DNA of 57,074 bases from Veillonellaceae bacterium (GTDB lineage Bacteria > Bacillota > Negativicutes > Veillonellales > Negativicoccaceae), in contig JALELM010000006.1 in the NCBI GenBank assembly GCA_022771805.1, forward strand, positions 1 to 57,074, given 5' to 3'. A program made the position numbers and the translations under genes. Under the pieces are notes generated by a model. It was not told the origin of the DNA. It was given only the letters and a program-made list of their open reading frames with translations, and did not search any database. This document shows, piece by piece, positions 1 through 8,756 of this stretch. Positions within the stretch are counted from its first letter, which is position 1. Each line of letters opens with the position of its first letter.

Positions 1-139
1 CCTGTTTATTGGTGATTTTGGTATCCAATGCTTTCAGCTGGCCGTAGTTCACCGCATCGGTATCCGCCGTCCCCTCTGCCACGCCGTGGATGACGGTATT
101 CCCGAACGTAACGGATTGTTTGTTCGGTGTGCCGTTCTG
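1..139 (-). pseudogene. Continuation of YadA-like stalk beyond an in-frame TAG (partial)
   Basis: Read in the same frame as the adhesin gene that stops at 140-142, these bases stay open to the window edge. They encode typical trimeric-autotransporter stalk sequence, including a GVAEGTADTDAVNYGQLK-type motif, which is the conserved neck/stalk junction in YadA/Hia proteins. Only the TAG at 140-142 separates it from the upstream 488 codons, so this looks like one gene with a nonsense codon. The membrane anchor would lie outside the window. Whether the stop is a real mutation, is read through, or is an assembly error cannot be told here. Confidence 0.75.
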
Positions 140-1606
140 CTATTGATCGCACTTCACATTGAAGGTGTCCAAATCGTCGACTTTTTTGTTCAGCACTTTC
201 AACTGCGCTACGTTGACCGCATCCTGATCATCCATGCCGCCCGCCATATTTGTAATGCGGCGATAGGAAGCCTTGACTTCCGTTTCATTGCCGCCTGTGG
301 TAATCTTATAAGTCGGATTTCCGACGGAAATGATACCGGCCGCTGCCGATACCGCTTCATCACTCAAAACGGCTTTCCCGTCTTTCGCACCGACAGCCAT
401 GGCTCCGCTGCCCAGTGCTACGCTGGCCTCATCCATTGCCCGGGCATTCGACCCCAAGGCCAAGCTGTTCTCTTTCAGTGCATGTGCACGTTCACCGTAG
501 GCTGCCGATGCGAGCCCGTCCGCCGAAGCAAACCAGCCGGTCGCCACGGCTTTTTCCGCAAATGTTTTGGCCTGCTTCCCAAGTGCCACCGAATAGTGCC
601 CTTTCGCAATGGCAGCAACACCGACGGCCAAGGTGTTCGTGTCATGGCTTTCCGCCCCGGCACCCAATGATGTTGTCTGATAGCCGAATGCTTTCGCATG
701 CTGGCCGATCGCCATGGCATTCTGTTCGGTCATTCCCTGCGTAGACGGCACCTGATCATCGACAGCCGTGTCGATGACCAGCCCATTTCCCGGAACCGAA
801 TGATCACCGGGCTGGGTGTTGGTTTTGGGGCCGACATATGAGTTGGCGCCCAAGGCAATCCCATTGTACCCGGTACTGGCTACTTCCGCACGCGCACCTG
901 CCGCCAAACCACCGACCTGTTTTGATTTTGCTGCAGCACCTAAAGCGATCGCATTAAATTCACTGGCCACCGTACTCGTACCGATAGCTACTGCATCATT
1001 CGCACTGGCGGCAGCCTGTGTCCCGAGTGCCATCGACTGACTGGCGGAAGCCGTACTCGCGATCCCCAAGGCAACACCTTTCGGCCCGGTGGCATGAGTC
1101 CAGCCGCCCAAGGCTACCGAAAAGTCGCCCGTCGCCGTAGTCTCCGCGCCGATGGCTACCGCAGAGGATCCGGTAGCGCCTTTGTTATCCTTGTTCCCAT
1201 CCGCTTCACTGTTGATTGAAACATAGTGTGTCGTTGCCGCCGTTACACTTTTATTTATATTCGCATTTTGTTTTTTCAGGTAATCGAATTGTTCTTTCAG
1301 GTAACCGAAACGGGCGGCCGTCGAATCCGTAAATTTCGCTGTCAGGCAGTACAAGTCCCAATCTGCCAAGGCAGAGTATTTCGCCTGCTCCGTTACAGCC
1401 AATTTTGCAAATTCTTCTTGTGTAATAAAAGTCCCTGCCGCTGCTGCTTGCATGGCCGTCCCACCGACTGCAGCCAAAACACCGGCAATCAAAAACGATC
1501 TGCGAACACTGCGGGCGGTATTACCGCTATGGCTGCGAGCAAGCTCCGACACAACCATATATACACCTCGCGTCTTGTTCCAGACCGTTTTATAAACCTT
1601 GTTCAT
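140..1606 (-). CDS. YadA-like trimeric autotransporter adhesin, N-terminal part ended by in-frame TAG
   Basis: 488 residues up to the stop. The start at 1606 is preceded by GGGAGG at 7-nt spacing and begins MNKVYKTVWNKTRG, an extended signal peptide region (ESPR) typical of large type V secreted proteins. A hydrophobic core and an AAAAG cleavage area follow at about residues 40-58. From about residue 140 the protein is a run of 14-residue YadA head repeats (variants of AVALG-x-A-x-A), then a stalk with the DAVNVAQLK motif near residue 470. Such proteins form trimeric surface lollipops that bind host matrix or other bacteria. The reading frame continues past the TAG in the same frame, so the listed end is probably not the natural C-terminus. 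An ATG five codons upstream (1621) overlaps the ribosome-binding site and is less likely. Confidence 0.85.
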   Translation of the reverse strand: MNKVYKTVWNKTRGVYMVVSELARSHSGNTARSVRRSFLIAGVLAAVGGTAMQAAAAGTFITQEEFAKLAVTEQAKYSALADWDLYCLTAKFTDSTAARFGYLKEQFDYLKKQNANINKSVTAATTHYVSINSEADGNKDNKGATGSSAVAIGAETTATGDFSVALGGWTHATGPKGVALGIASTASASQSMALGTQAAASANDAVAIGTSTVASEFNAIALGAAAKSKQVGGLAAGARAEVASTGYNGIALGANSYVGPKTNTQPGDHSVPGNGLVIDTAVDDQVPSTQGMTEQNAMAIGQHAKAFGYQTTSLGAGAESHDTNTLAVGVAAIAKGHYSVALGKQAKTFAEKAVATGWFASADGLASAAYGERAHALKENSLALGSNARAMDEASVALGSGAMAVGAKDGKAVLSDEAVSAAAGIISVGNPTYKITTGGNETEVKASYRRITNMAGGMDDQDAVNVAQLKVLNKKVDDLDTFNVKCDQ

Positions 1607-2158
1607 TCTACGACCTCCCATTATAATCCAAAACCAAAGTGACTATTAATTGTCGCTTATTAAGCCTTGCCCTTTTATTTTATATCATAATTCTTTCCGA
1701 GCGGTTAGTGTTTGGTTTTCATTAAATCAATTCGCAGTTTATAAATAGACAGATTCAACTACCGTCTCACGGATCCTTCTCGCTTACGCTGACATTACTG
1801 ATCACTTAGCTAACAAAAACGCAGTATGTTTTGTTTCATACCTCCAATCAAGCAAGCGCGTAATTCTTTTACTCGGTATGCAGCCGGCAGATCAGTTGCT
1901 TGTATTCCGGAGGAAAAGTCTTTGTTTCACCTCGGACCCGGTACAGGATTTGCTTGATATAAAATCTTTTTCCGCCGAAAAGCGGCTTTGTATTATCCAG
2001 TAAAATGCACCTCTCCCCCGAAGGAGTGAGGTATTTTTCGCATTTGGTTATCGGTTGCAAACGGCTTGCCGCAATCCCGATAACTCTTTCAGAATACGGG
2101 CATTGCCGGTAGAAAAGCGGGAGATCTGTTCATGCGCTGTTTACCCGGCATACGTAAT
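1607..2158. other. Intergenic region upstream of the YadA-like gene
   Basis: About 550 bp without a convincing gene. A TATAAT-like string sits next to the ribosome-binding site of the adhesin gene (about 1622-1630), too close to the start to be its promoter. A strong GC-rich hairpin lies at 2008-2032, with short T-rich stretches on both sides, so it could end transcription in either direction. A 63-codon TTG-start open frame (1869-2060, minus) lacks a ribosome-binding site and recognisable homology and is not called. Confidence 0.5.
2008..2037. terminator. GC-rich hairpin, possible bidirectional terminator
   Basis: The plus strand reads an ACCTC(T)CCCC arm, a short loop containing GAA, then a GGAGTGAGGT arm followed by ATTTTT. 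The minus strand has a weaker tract (GCATTTTAC). It separates the adhesin gene from the nitrilase/transporter operon, but no plus-strand gene points at it, so its role is uncertain. Confidence 0.35.
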
Positions 2159-2159
2159 A

Positions 2160-2185
2160 CAAAAATGCCCCTCTTGCCGAGGAGC
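2160..2185 (-). terminator. Intrinsic terminator after the nitrilase-family gene
   Basis: On the minus strand GCTCCTC, loop GGCAA, GAGGGGC, then ATTTTT, starting 16 nt after the stop codon of the hydrolase gene. Seven paired bases including one G-U. It marks the end of the znuC-znuB-hydrolase unit. Confidence 0.75.
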
Positions 2186-2200
2186 GTTTGCCGTTCTTTT

Positions 2201-2983
2201 CTATTTTTCGTAGACGTCGACGCGCCGGTCTGCCCAGACGCTCATGTGCTCGCGCACTTCGCGCACCCGCTCGCTGTCGTATTCGCCGTAGAGGATCTCC
2301 TCTGCGGCGCCGCCGCGGACGATGTATTCGCCCATGGGGTCGAGCAGCGCCGAACGGCCGGCGAAGACATTACTGCGGTAGGTGCCCACGCCGTTTACCG
2401 CGCAGATATAGACCTGGTTCTCGATGGCGCGGGCGCGGTTCAGTTCCACCCAGGCGAGCAGGCGCGATTCCGGCCATTCCGCAGGCACAAACAGGAGGCG
2501 TGCGCCGTCCAGTGCCAAGCTGCGATACAGTTCCGGGAAGCGCAGGTCGTAGCAAATGCTGAGCCCCGCCGGGATATCCGCCATATTCACCGTCACGCGG
2601 CGATCGCCCGCGGCAAAATGTTTCGGCTCGGCCAGCAGGCTGAACAGGTGCACCTTGTCGTAACGGGCGATTTCGCCCTGCGGTCCGAAACAGTACGAGC
2701 GGTTGTAAATCTTCCCGTCCGCGCGGATCGGCATGGAGCCTGCCAGCAGGAATACATTTCTTTCCTTTGCAAATGCCGCCAATTCGGTATAGAGTTCGTC
2801 ACCATGCGTGCCGGCCTGCTCCTGCAGTTTGTGGAAGTTATAGCCGATCGTCCACATTTCCGGGAGCACGAGAATATCCGCATTTTCCGCGGCTTTCTCC
2901 AACAGTTTGCGAGCGCGGGCTACATTGCGTTCTTTGTCGCCGGCGCAGATTTCCATCTGGATCAGAGCCAGTGTTCGTTTCAT
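2201..2983 (-). CDS. Carbon-nitrogen hydrolase (nitrilase superfamily, omega-amidase/YafV-like)
   Basis: 260 residues, the normal length for single-domain nitrilase-fold amidases. The catalytic triad is visible: Glu42 in VLPEMW, Lys110 in RYDKVHLF and Cys144 in SICYDLRFPE. This family hydrolyses small amides such as alpha-ketoglutaramate or deaminated glutathione in the cytoplasm. The local sequence around the cysteine (CYDLRFPEL) favours the omega-amidase/Nit2 branch over true nitrilases, but the substrate is not settled. The start has a GGGAGGG ribosome-binding site. The gene begins 18 bp after the metal-transporter permease stop and is followed by a terminator, so it is probably the last gene of that operon. 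No functional link to metal uptake is evident. Confidence 0.9.
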   Translation of the reverse strand: MKRTLALIQMEICAGDKERNVARARKLLEKAAENADILVLPEMWTIGYNFHKLQEQAGTHGDELYTELAAFAKERNVFLLAGSMPIRADGKIYNRSYCFGPQGEIARYDKVHLFSLLAEPKHFAAGDRRVTVNMADIPAGLSICYDLRFPELYRSLALDGARLLFVPAEWPESRLLAWVELNRARAIENQVYICAVNGVGTYRSNVFAGRSALLDPMGEYIVRGGAAEEILYGEYDSERVREVREHMSVWADRRVDVYEK

Positions 2984-3001
2984 ATCATCCCTCCCGTTTT
3001 A

Positions 3002-3808
3002 TTATACCGCCATGCCGAGGTGGCGCAGCAAGCCCGTCACCGCATACAGGCCGAGCCCCGTCAGCACGATGGTGCCGCCGGGCGCGAGATCCGCCATGTA
3101 CGACAGTGTCAGTCCCGCGCCGACCATGAGAAAGGAGTAGATCAGCGCCAGGAGCGTCGTTCCTAGGAATCCCCGATGCCAAAGATGTGCCGCCGCAACG
3201 GGAATAATCATCAGGGCACTGATGAGCAGAATCCCGACGATGCTCATGCCGACGACGACCACACAGGCGACAAGCGCCGTGAAAATCAGGTTCAGCCGGG
3301 CGTCGGCGAGACCGTTCACCTTCGCCAAATCCGGATCCAGCCCGGAGAGGAGCAATGCCGGGCGATAGCGATGCAGCAATGCCAACACGGCGACGGAAAT
3401 GGCGGCAATTCCGGCGATGTCCGGCCAGGTCACGGTGAGGATGCTGCCGAAGAGGAAGCTCATCATGCCGGTGTACGGGATCTTCGCCAGGGAGCTGCAG
3501 ACGACCGCCAAGGCCAGCCCGCCGTAGAAAAAGAGGGCGAGTCCCATATCGACGTATTGGCGATGCCTGCGGCGCAGCCATTCGATACCGAAGGCGGCGC
3601 CGATCGTACAGACCGCCGCGCCGAGGACGGGATGTGTACCGACCAATGCCGCGCCCGTCACGCCGGCAAAGGCGATGTGGCCGAGCCCGTCGCCGAGCAG
3701 CGATTGTCTGCGGATGACGACGAACATGCCGACCAGCGGGCAGAGCAGCGCCACCAGAAGGCCGGCGACCAGCGCGCGTTGCATGAATTCATACTGAAGC
3801 AGATCCAT
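3002..3808 (-). CDS. znuB: Metal (Zn/Mn) ABC transporter permease, ZnuB/MntB family
   Basis: 268 residues of strongly hydrophobic sequence with about eight predicted membrane helices. It opens with the RALVAGLLVALLCPLVGMFVVIRR pattern typical of the ABC-3 permease family, and has LLGDGLGHIAFAGVTGAAL next. This family moves Zn2+, Mn2+ or Fe2+ across the inner membrane with a soluble metal-binding protein. The ATG follows the stop of the ATPase gene directly (TAAATG), with GGGAGG inside the end of that gene, so the two are translationally coupled. No ZnuA-type binding protein is encoded nearby; it must be elsewhere or be supplied by another locus. Which metal is carried cannot be read from the sequence, so the symbol is provisional. 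Confidence 0.88.
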   Translation of the reverse strand: MDLLQYEFMQRALVAGLLVALLCPLVGMFVVIRRQSLLGDGLGHIAFAGVTGAALVGTHPVLGAAVCTIGAAFGIEWLRRRHRQYVDMGLALFFYGGLALAVVCSSLAKIPYTGMMSFLFGSILTVTWPDIAGIAAISVAVLALLHRYRPALLLSGLDPDLAKVNGLADARLNLIFTALVACVVVVGMSIVGILLISALMIIPVAAAHLWHRGFLGTTLLALIYSFLMVGAGLTLSYMADLAPGGTIVLTGLGLYAVTGLLRHLGMAV

Positions 3809-4537
3809 TTATACCTCCCAATGTCGCACGGCAAATTCGCCGCCGTGTTCGGCAAAAAAGCCGGCCGGCGTACCGTTGTAGCAGAGTTCGCGTTGCAGGC
3901 AGAGCACCTGTGTCGCGGGTTCCAGTGCCCGGGTGAGGTCATGCGACACGAGGACAATCGTTGTGCCAGTGCGGCAGCGGTCGGCAAGGAGTTCGAGCAG
4001 TTCCGCCCCCGAGCGGTAGTCGATACCGCTTGTCGGTTCGTCCAGCAGCAAAATCGCGGGTTCTTTCACGAGAGCCTGCGCGACAAAAATGCGCTGCTGC
4101 TGGCCGCCGGATAAATCGCCGATCCGGGTATTCGCGGCATCGCCCATGCCGACCGTTGCGAGGATGTCGGCGACTCGCTCCGCCCGTTCCCGCCGGGAGC
4201 AGCCGCGCCCGATCAGGCCGAGTGCCACGACCTCCGCCGCCGTCGCGGGAAAGGCCGCCGTATTCTTACTGTACTGTTGGGACACGAAGCCGATGATCCC
4301 CGCCTTCTGCGCCGCGGCTACCGAACGCCCCGCGATGGAAATCGTCCCGACCGCCGGCTCCGCCAATCCCGCCAACAGGCGCAGCAGCGTCGTCTTGCCG
4401 GCGCCGTTCGGGCCGACAATGACGGCAAAGGCTCCCCGCGCCACCGTAAAGGATATGTCCGCAAACACCGTTTCTCTGCCGTAGCGATATGTCAATTCGT
4501 CAGCTGTCAGCAAGGGTTCCGTTATCTGTACAGTCAT
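3809..4537 (-). CDS. znuC: Metal (Zn/Mn) ABC transporter ATP-binding protein, ZnuC/MntA-type
   Basis: 242 residues, one complete ABC ATPase domain: Walker A GPNGAGKTT at 42-50, signature LSGGQQQR at 142-149, Walker B ILLLDEP at 162-168, and an H-loop in LVSHDL. It energises the adjacent ABC-3 permease. The start at 4537 has GAGG at 8-nt spacing. It is the first gene of the three-gene unit, separated from the upstream peptidase gene by a terminator. No Zur/Fur-like operator stands out in the short 50-bp gap. A Fur-family regulator is encoded at 30357-30815, but any link to this operon is speculative. Confidence 0.9.
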   Translation of the reverse strand: MTVQITEPLLTADELTYRYGRETVFADISFTVARGAFAVIVGPNGAGKTTLLRLLAGLAEPAVGTISIAGRSVAAAQKAGIIGFVSQQYSKNTAAFPATAAEVVALGLIGRGCSRRERAERVADILATVGMGDAANTRIGDLSGGQQQRIFVAQALVKEPAILLLDEPTSGIDYRSGAELLELLADRCRTGTTIVLVSHDLTRALEPATQVLCLQRELCYNGTPAGFFAEHGGEFAVRHWEV

Positions 4538-4553
4538 TCATATAACCTCGAGA

Positions 4554-4578
4554 TGAAAAAAAGAGGCCGGAGCCTCTT
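4554..4578 (-). terminator. Intrinsic terminator between NlpC/P60 gene and znuC
   Basis: On the minus strand AAGAGGC, loop TCCG, GCCTCTT, then a run of T. It begins 10 nt after the stop codon of the NlpC/P60 gene. Confidence 0.8.
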
Positions 4579-4587
4579 GATATTTTC

Positions 4588-5247
4588 TTAAAAAATGCGC
4601 CGTGCGCCGATATAGCGATCCGCCCAATAGCCGTCCGATAGGCTGTCGATCGCTACGCCGCGGCTGCTGGTGGCACTGATGAAGCGATCCTGCCCGAGGT
4701 AGATCCCGGAGTGCGAGACGCCCGCTTCATAGGTGCTGAAAAAGACCAAGTCGCCCGGTTGCAACGTGTTGCGCCCGACCGATCTTCCCATCATATACTG
4801 TTCATCCGCCATCCGCGGCAAGGCACGCCCGACCGAACTGCAGACGAATTGGACAAAACCCGAGCAGTCGAAGCCGCCCGGCGTCGTCCCGCCGAACAGG
4901 TAGGGTACGCCGACATACTGTTGCGCCACCGCTACCAGACGCCGCACCAACATGGTACCGAAATCATCACGCGAGGTGGGAATACCTCTGCCCAAAAGAG
5001 CCCGGTAGGTTTCCGGCCCGACGAGACCGTCCGTATCCAGACCCCGCGCCGCCTGAAATTCACGTATGGCGGCTTCGGTCGCCGGACCGTAGACACCATC
5101 CGCACTGACCGCATAGCCCAATTGCCCCAACTGTTGTTGGATTATCGTAATATCATCTCCGCTGTCGCCCGGATGAAACGTCGCCCCCGCCGCTATCGGC
5201 ATACACAACAAAACAGCCGCCAACACCATCTGTCGTAACTCGTTCAT
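4588..5247 (-). CDS. Exported NlpC/P60 peptidase with N-terminal peptidoglycan-binding domain
   Basis: 219 residues from the second of two adjacent ATGs; AAGGGAG lies 4 nt before it and only 1 nt before the first (5250). A signal peptide (to about residue 23) precedes a PG_binding_1 domain (HPGDSGDDITIIQQQLGQLGY onward, to about residue 88) and an NlpC/P60 domain from about 100. Cell-wall gamma-D-glutamyl-diaminopimelate endopeptidase is the family role, in the periplasm. Catalytic Cys128 (FDCSGF) and His179 (VSHSGIYLG) are present. The third polar residue, His in E. coli Spr (FVHAS), is replaced by Ser here (FISATS). It stands alone with a terminator behind it and a 113-bp gap before it. Confidence 0.9.
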   Translation of the reverse strand: MNELRQMVLAAVLLCMPIAAGATFHPGDSGDDITIIQQQLGQLGYAVSADGVYGPATEAAIREFQAARGLDTDGLVGPETYRALLGRGIPTSRDDFGTMLVRRLVAVAQQYVGVPYLFGGTTPGGFDCSGFVQFVCSSVGRALPRMADEQYMMGRSVGRNTLQPGDLVFFSTYEAGVSHSGIYLGQDRFISATSSRGVAIDSLSDGYWADRYIGARRIF

Positions 5248-5363
5248 CATGCTCCCTTCCGCCTGCGAGGTTAGCTGTCGGGTTAGGGCAGAGCGGCCCT
5301 TTCCGGTACACCGGAATACACCCCGTTATCTTGGTTCCCCCGCGTGCCAATGCACTTCGGCTC

Positions 5364-6332
5364 CTACATCTGCATCGTCTGTCTTCGATCCGTCTCCTCA
5401 GTCGCCGCCTCCCGGTGGAATGTTCCCCGCAGCCAGTACAGCGGCCGTTGCTTCACTTCTTCAAAAATGCGTCCGATATACTCACCGATGACGCCCAAAA
5501 ACACAAGTTGGATCCCGCCGAGCATCAGCACGGACACTGCCAATGTCGCCCAGCCCGGTACGGCTTCCGCATAATAGTATTTAATCAATAACACATACCC
5601 GATCAGCAGCAAACTGACCAGGCCGATCAGCAATCCCAGATAAAAAGCCAGCCGCAGCGGTACGCGCGAATAGGCAGTGATGCCGTCTAAGGCAAAATGC
5701 AGCATCTTGCGTAACGAAAACTTGCTTTCGCCGGCATAGCGGGACGGTGCCGTAAATTCGATATAGGTCTGTTTGTAGCCGATGTCGCTGACAATGCCGC
5801 GCAGAAAACGCGCATGTTCGCGGAACATCAGCAGGCTCTGCAGGACTTTCCGGTCGAGCAGGCGAAAATCCGAGCCGCCCTCCACGATATGTACCTTCGA
5901 GATGGAATTGATACACGTATAATACAGCGCCGAAGTCCATTTCTTGAACGCGCCGACATTTTCCGTCGCCAGGCGCACGGTCTGGACGACTTCGTAGCCT
6001 TCGTACCAGCGTGCCAGCAGTTCGGGAATCATGGCGGGCGGGTGCTGCATATCGCCGTCCATGGTAATCACCGCATCGCCGGTCGCATGATCCATGCCGC
6101 AGGTCAAGGCCAGCTGATGGCCGAAGTTGCGAGCGAGAATCAATCCCGTCACGCGGTTGTCCTGCGCCGCCAACGCCTGCAAAATCAGCGGCGTGCGGTC
6201 GCGTGAACCGTCATCGACAAAGATGATTTCAAATTCCTCTTCCCGTTCATCGATTACGGCGCACAGTGCGTTATAAAAATGCTCTGCATTGTCCTCTTCA
6301 TTAAACAGAGGCGTGACGATTGAGATACGCAT
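5364..6332 (-). CDS. Membrane-anchored GT2 glycosyltransferase (dolichol-phosphate mannose synthase/GtrB-like)
   Basis: 322 residues from the ATG at 6332, which has AAGGCGG upstream; an ATG five codons earlier has a poorer site, and more distal in-frame starts add unlikely sequence. A GT-A fold is marked by RISIVTPLFNEE at the start, FVDDGSRDRT at 39-47 and the DGD metal-binding motif at 92-94. Two membrane helices follow at about 230-255 and 265-290, ending in a cytoplasmic tail (IGRIFEEVKQRPLY). Members transfer a sugar from a nucleotide donor to undecaprenyl phosphate for later addition to cell-surface glycans. No flippase or glycan-transfer partner gene is adjacent. It follows the hemL terminator and probably has its own promoter in the 6333-6394 gap. 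Confidence 0.9.
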   Translation of the reverse strand: MRISIVTPLFNEEDNAEHFYNALCAVIDEREEEFEIIFVDDGSRDRTPLILQALAAQDNRVTGLILARNFGHQLALTCGMDHATGDAVITMDGDMQHPPAMIPELLARWYEGYEVVQTVRLATENVGAFKKWTSALYYTCINSISKVHIVEGGSDFRLLDRKVLQSLLMFREHARFLRGIVSDIGYKQTYIEFTAPSRYAGESKFSLRKMLHFALDGITAYSRVPLRLAFYLGLLIGLVSLLLIGYVLLIKYYYAEAVPGWATLAVSVLMLGGIQLVFLGVIGEYIGRIFEEVKQRPLYWLRGTFHREAATEETDRRQTMQM

Positions 6333-6394
6333 AGATTCCGCCTTCATATCAAATTCCGTATCTATTGTACCATAACCGCACCCGCACGCCAAAT

Positions 6395-6425
6395 GAAAAA
6401 GCCGGAGCGGAAAATCTGCTCCGGC
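6395..6425 (-). terminator. Intrinsic terminator of the haem operon
   Basis: On the minus strand GCCGGAGC, a 9-nt loop, GCTCCGGC and TTTTT, starting about 40 nt after the hemL stop. Perfect 8-bp GC-rich stem. It closes the smc-to-hemL unit. Confidence 0.9.
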
Positions 6426-6465
6426 CGTATGCCGAAAACCGCTTGCCGCCAAGCAATTTCCCGGC

Positions 6466-7773
6466 TCAATGTTTTTCGTTTTGTACGGCCGTTGCCGCAG
6501 CAAATGCGCGGCGCGCCGCCGCAAGTGTCGCCGCAATGTCCGCATCGCTGTGCGCCGTCGAGAGAAAGCCGCACTCGAACTGGCTCGGCGCGAGGTAGAT
6601 GCCGTTTTCCAGCATGGTCATGAAGTAGACATTGAACGCACGCAAGTCGCTGCGCGCGGCGGACGCGTAATCGGTCACGGGTTCCGCCGAGAAAAACACG
6701 GTGAACATCGAGCCGATGCGGTGCACCTGCACGGGTACGCCCGCCTCCCGCGCCGCATCTTCCAGACCGCGACACAGGCGTTCCGTCTTGGCCGCCAGGG
6801 CAGCGAAGACGGCGGGATCGCGCAACAGCTCCAGCGTAGTGAGCCCGGCGCGCACCGCCAGCGGGTTCCCCGAGAGCGTGCCCGCCTGATAGACGGGGCC
6901 GGCGGGAGCCAAATGCTCCATCACTTCGCGGCGACCGCCGAACGCACCGACCGGCAAGCCGCCGCCGATGACCTTGCCGAGGCAGATGAGATCCGGCCGA
7001 ATGCCGTACACTTCCTGCGCGCCGCCGCGGGACGCCCGAAAGCCGCTCATCACTTCGTCCACGATGAGCAGCGCGCCGTGCCGGCGGCAAAGTTCGTGCA
7101 GCGCCGGCAGGTAGCCTTCCTGCGGCAGGACGAGCCCCATGTTCCCCGCCACGCCTTCAATGATGACGGCGGCAATGTGTTCGCCCTCCGCCGCAAATAC
7201 GCGTTCCAGCGCCGCCAAGTCATTGTACGGAACGGTCAGCGTATCCGCCGCGATTTCCGCCGGAATGCCCGGGCTGTCCGGCACGCCGAATGTCGCGGCG
7301 CCGGAGCCGGCCTTGACGAGCAGGCCGTCGCTGTGGCCGTGGTAGCAGCCGATGAATTTCACGATCTTGTCGCGGCCGGTAAAACCGCGCGCCAACCGGA
7401 GCGCGCTCATCGTCGCTTCCGTACCGGAGCTGACCAGGCGCACCATTTCCAACGCCGGGAAAAAATCCTGCAGCCGGCGGGCGATTTCCGTTTCGGCAAG
7501 GGTCGGCGCGCCGTAGCTGGTACCGAGCTCCGCCTGCGCCGCCAAGGCACTCACGACCTGCGGGTGGGCATGGCCGAGAAGCATCGGCCCCCAGCTCAGG
7601 ACATAATCAATGTACTCGTTGCCGTCAATATCACAGATCCGCGAGCCGCTCGCTTTGGCGATGAACGGCGGTTCCGCATCGACATTGCGATACGAACGCA
7701 CCGGACTGTTTACGCCGCCGGGAATATACTTGCGCGCGGCGGCAAACGCGGCGGCCGATTTCGTTTGCTTCAC
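6466..7773 (-). CDS. hemL: Glutamate-1-semialdehyde 2,1-aminomutase
   Basis: 435 residues, full length for the family. It converts glutamate-1-semialdehyde to 5-aminolevulinate with pyridoxal/pyridoxamine phosphate, the second step of the C5 route to tetrapyrroles. The PLP lysine is Lys267 in [16 protein letters not shown]. The phosphate-binding [17 protein letters not shown] region at 114-130 and the [10 protein letters not shown] motif are intact. Its start overlaps the end of hemB by 4 bases (ATGA-type junction). It is the last gene of the operon and is followed by a strong terminator. Together with hemA in the same operon, this shows that the organism uses the C5 pathway rather than ALA synthase. 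Confidence 0.97.
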   Translation of the reverse strand: MKQTKSAAAFAAARKYIPGGVNSPVRSYRNVDAEPPFIAKASGSRICDIDGNEYIDYVLSWGPMLLGHAHPQVVSALAAQAELGTSYGAPTLAETEIARRLQDFFPALEMVRLVSSGTEATMSALRLARGFTGRDKIVKFIGCYHGHSDGLLVKAGSGAATFGVPDSPGIPAEIAADTLTVPYNDLAALERVFAAEGEHIAAVIIEGVAGNMGLVLPQEGYLPALHELCRRHGALLIVDEVMSGFRASRGGAQEVYGIRPDLICLGKVIGGGLPVGAFGGRREVMEHLAPAGPVYQAGTLSGNPLAVRAGLTTLELLRDPAVFAALAAKTERLCRGLEDAAREAGVPVQVHRIGSMFTVFFSAEPVTDYASAARSDLRAFNVYFMTMLENGIYLAPSQFECGFLSTAHSDADIAATLAAARRAFAAATAVQNEKH

Positions 7774-8756
7774 GGCTCCACCCCTTCCCGCAGCCAGCGC
7801 GCCGCCTCGAGTGCGTGGTAGGTGATGATGAGATCCGCGCCGGCGCGTTTCATCGACAACAGACTTTCCAAGATCAGCCGGCGCTCATCAATCAGCCCCG
7901 CTTTCGCGGCGACCTTCACCATCGCATATTCGCCGCTGACATTGTACACGCAGAGCGGTACATCCGTCCGCTCTCTCGCCGCGCGAACGACATCGAGGTA
8001 GGCCAATGCCGGTTTGATGATGATCGCATCCGCGCCTTCCTCCAGATCCAAGTCAATTTCTTTCATCGCTTCGCGGGCGTTGGCCGGATCCATTTGATAC
8101 GTTTTCCGATCTCCGAATTGCGGTGCGGAATGGACCGCATCGCGAAACGGCCCGTAGTAGGCGGAGGCAAATTTCGCCGCATAGCTCATAATCGCAACGT
8201 CCGTATAGCCCGCCTCATCCAAGGCTTCCCGCATGGCGCCGATCCGGCCGTCCATCATATCGCTCGGCGCGACCATGTGGGCACCGGCGGCGGCATGGCT
8301 CACGGCGACACGAGACAGCAGTTCCAGACTCGCGTCATTGCAAATGACACCGTCTTCGACATGGCCGCAATGGCCGGTCATCGTGTACTGGCAAAGGCAC
8401 ACATCGGTAATCACATACATATCGGGAACTTCTTTGCGAATTGCGCGCACGGCTTCCTGCACCGGTTGTTCCGCATCCCAGGCGGACGAGCCGTCCGCGT
8501 CTTTGTAGGTCGGTATGCCGAACACTTCCACTGCCGGGATACCGAGTTCCGCGGCTTCCCGGGCAAGCGCCACCGCCTGATCGGCCGACACATGGAATTG
8601 TCCCGGCAGACTGGCAATTTCTTCCCGCACATTTGTACCCGGCACAACAAAAATCGGATAAATGAAATCATCGACCCGCAGGTGGTTTTCCCGCACCATG
8701 CGGCGGATATTCCGATCCGCACGCAGACGGCGCGGACGATCGTAAGGTATGTACAT
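7770..8756 (-). CDS. hemB: Porphobilinogen synthase (ALA dehydratase)
   Basis: 328 residues from the ATG at 8756, which has AAGGAGG at 7-nt spacing and shares one base with the cobA/hemD stop (TGATG). Two 5-aminolevulinates are condensed to porphobilinogen. Schiff-base lysines are visible as Lys195 ([17 protein letters not shown]) and Lys248 ([11 protein letters not shown]). The metal site [14 protein letters not shown] supplies Cys120, Cys122 and Cys130, so this is the zinc-dependent, cysteine-rich type rather than the Mg-only aspartate-rich type. It lies between cobA/hemD and hemL in the operon. Confidence 0.97.
   Translation of the reverse strand: MYIPYDRPRRLRADRNIRRMVRENHLRVDDFIYPIFVVPGTNVREEIASLPGQFHVSADQAVALAREAAELGIPAVEVFGIPTYKDADGSSAWDAEQPVQEAVRAIRKEVPDMYVITDVCLCQYTMTGHCGHVEDGVICNDASLELLSRVAVSHAAAGAHMVAPSDMMDGRIGAMREALDEAGYTDVAIMSYAAKFASAYYGPFRDAVHSAPQFGDRKTYQMDPANAREAMKEIDLDLEEGADAIIIKPALAYLDVVRAARERTDVPLCVYNVSGEYAMVKVAAKAGLIDERRLILESLLSMKRAGADLIITYHALEAARWLREGVEP

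Noticed and set aside
1869-2060. 63-codon open frame (minus) upstream of the left adhesin
   Set aside because: TTG start, no ribosome-binding site, overlaps a strong hairpin.
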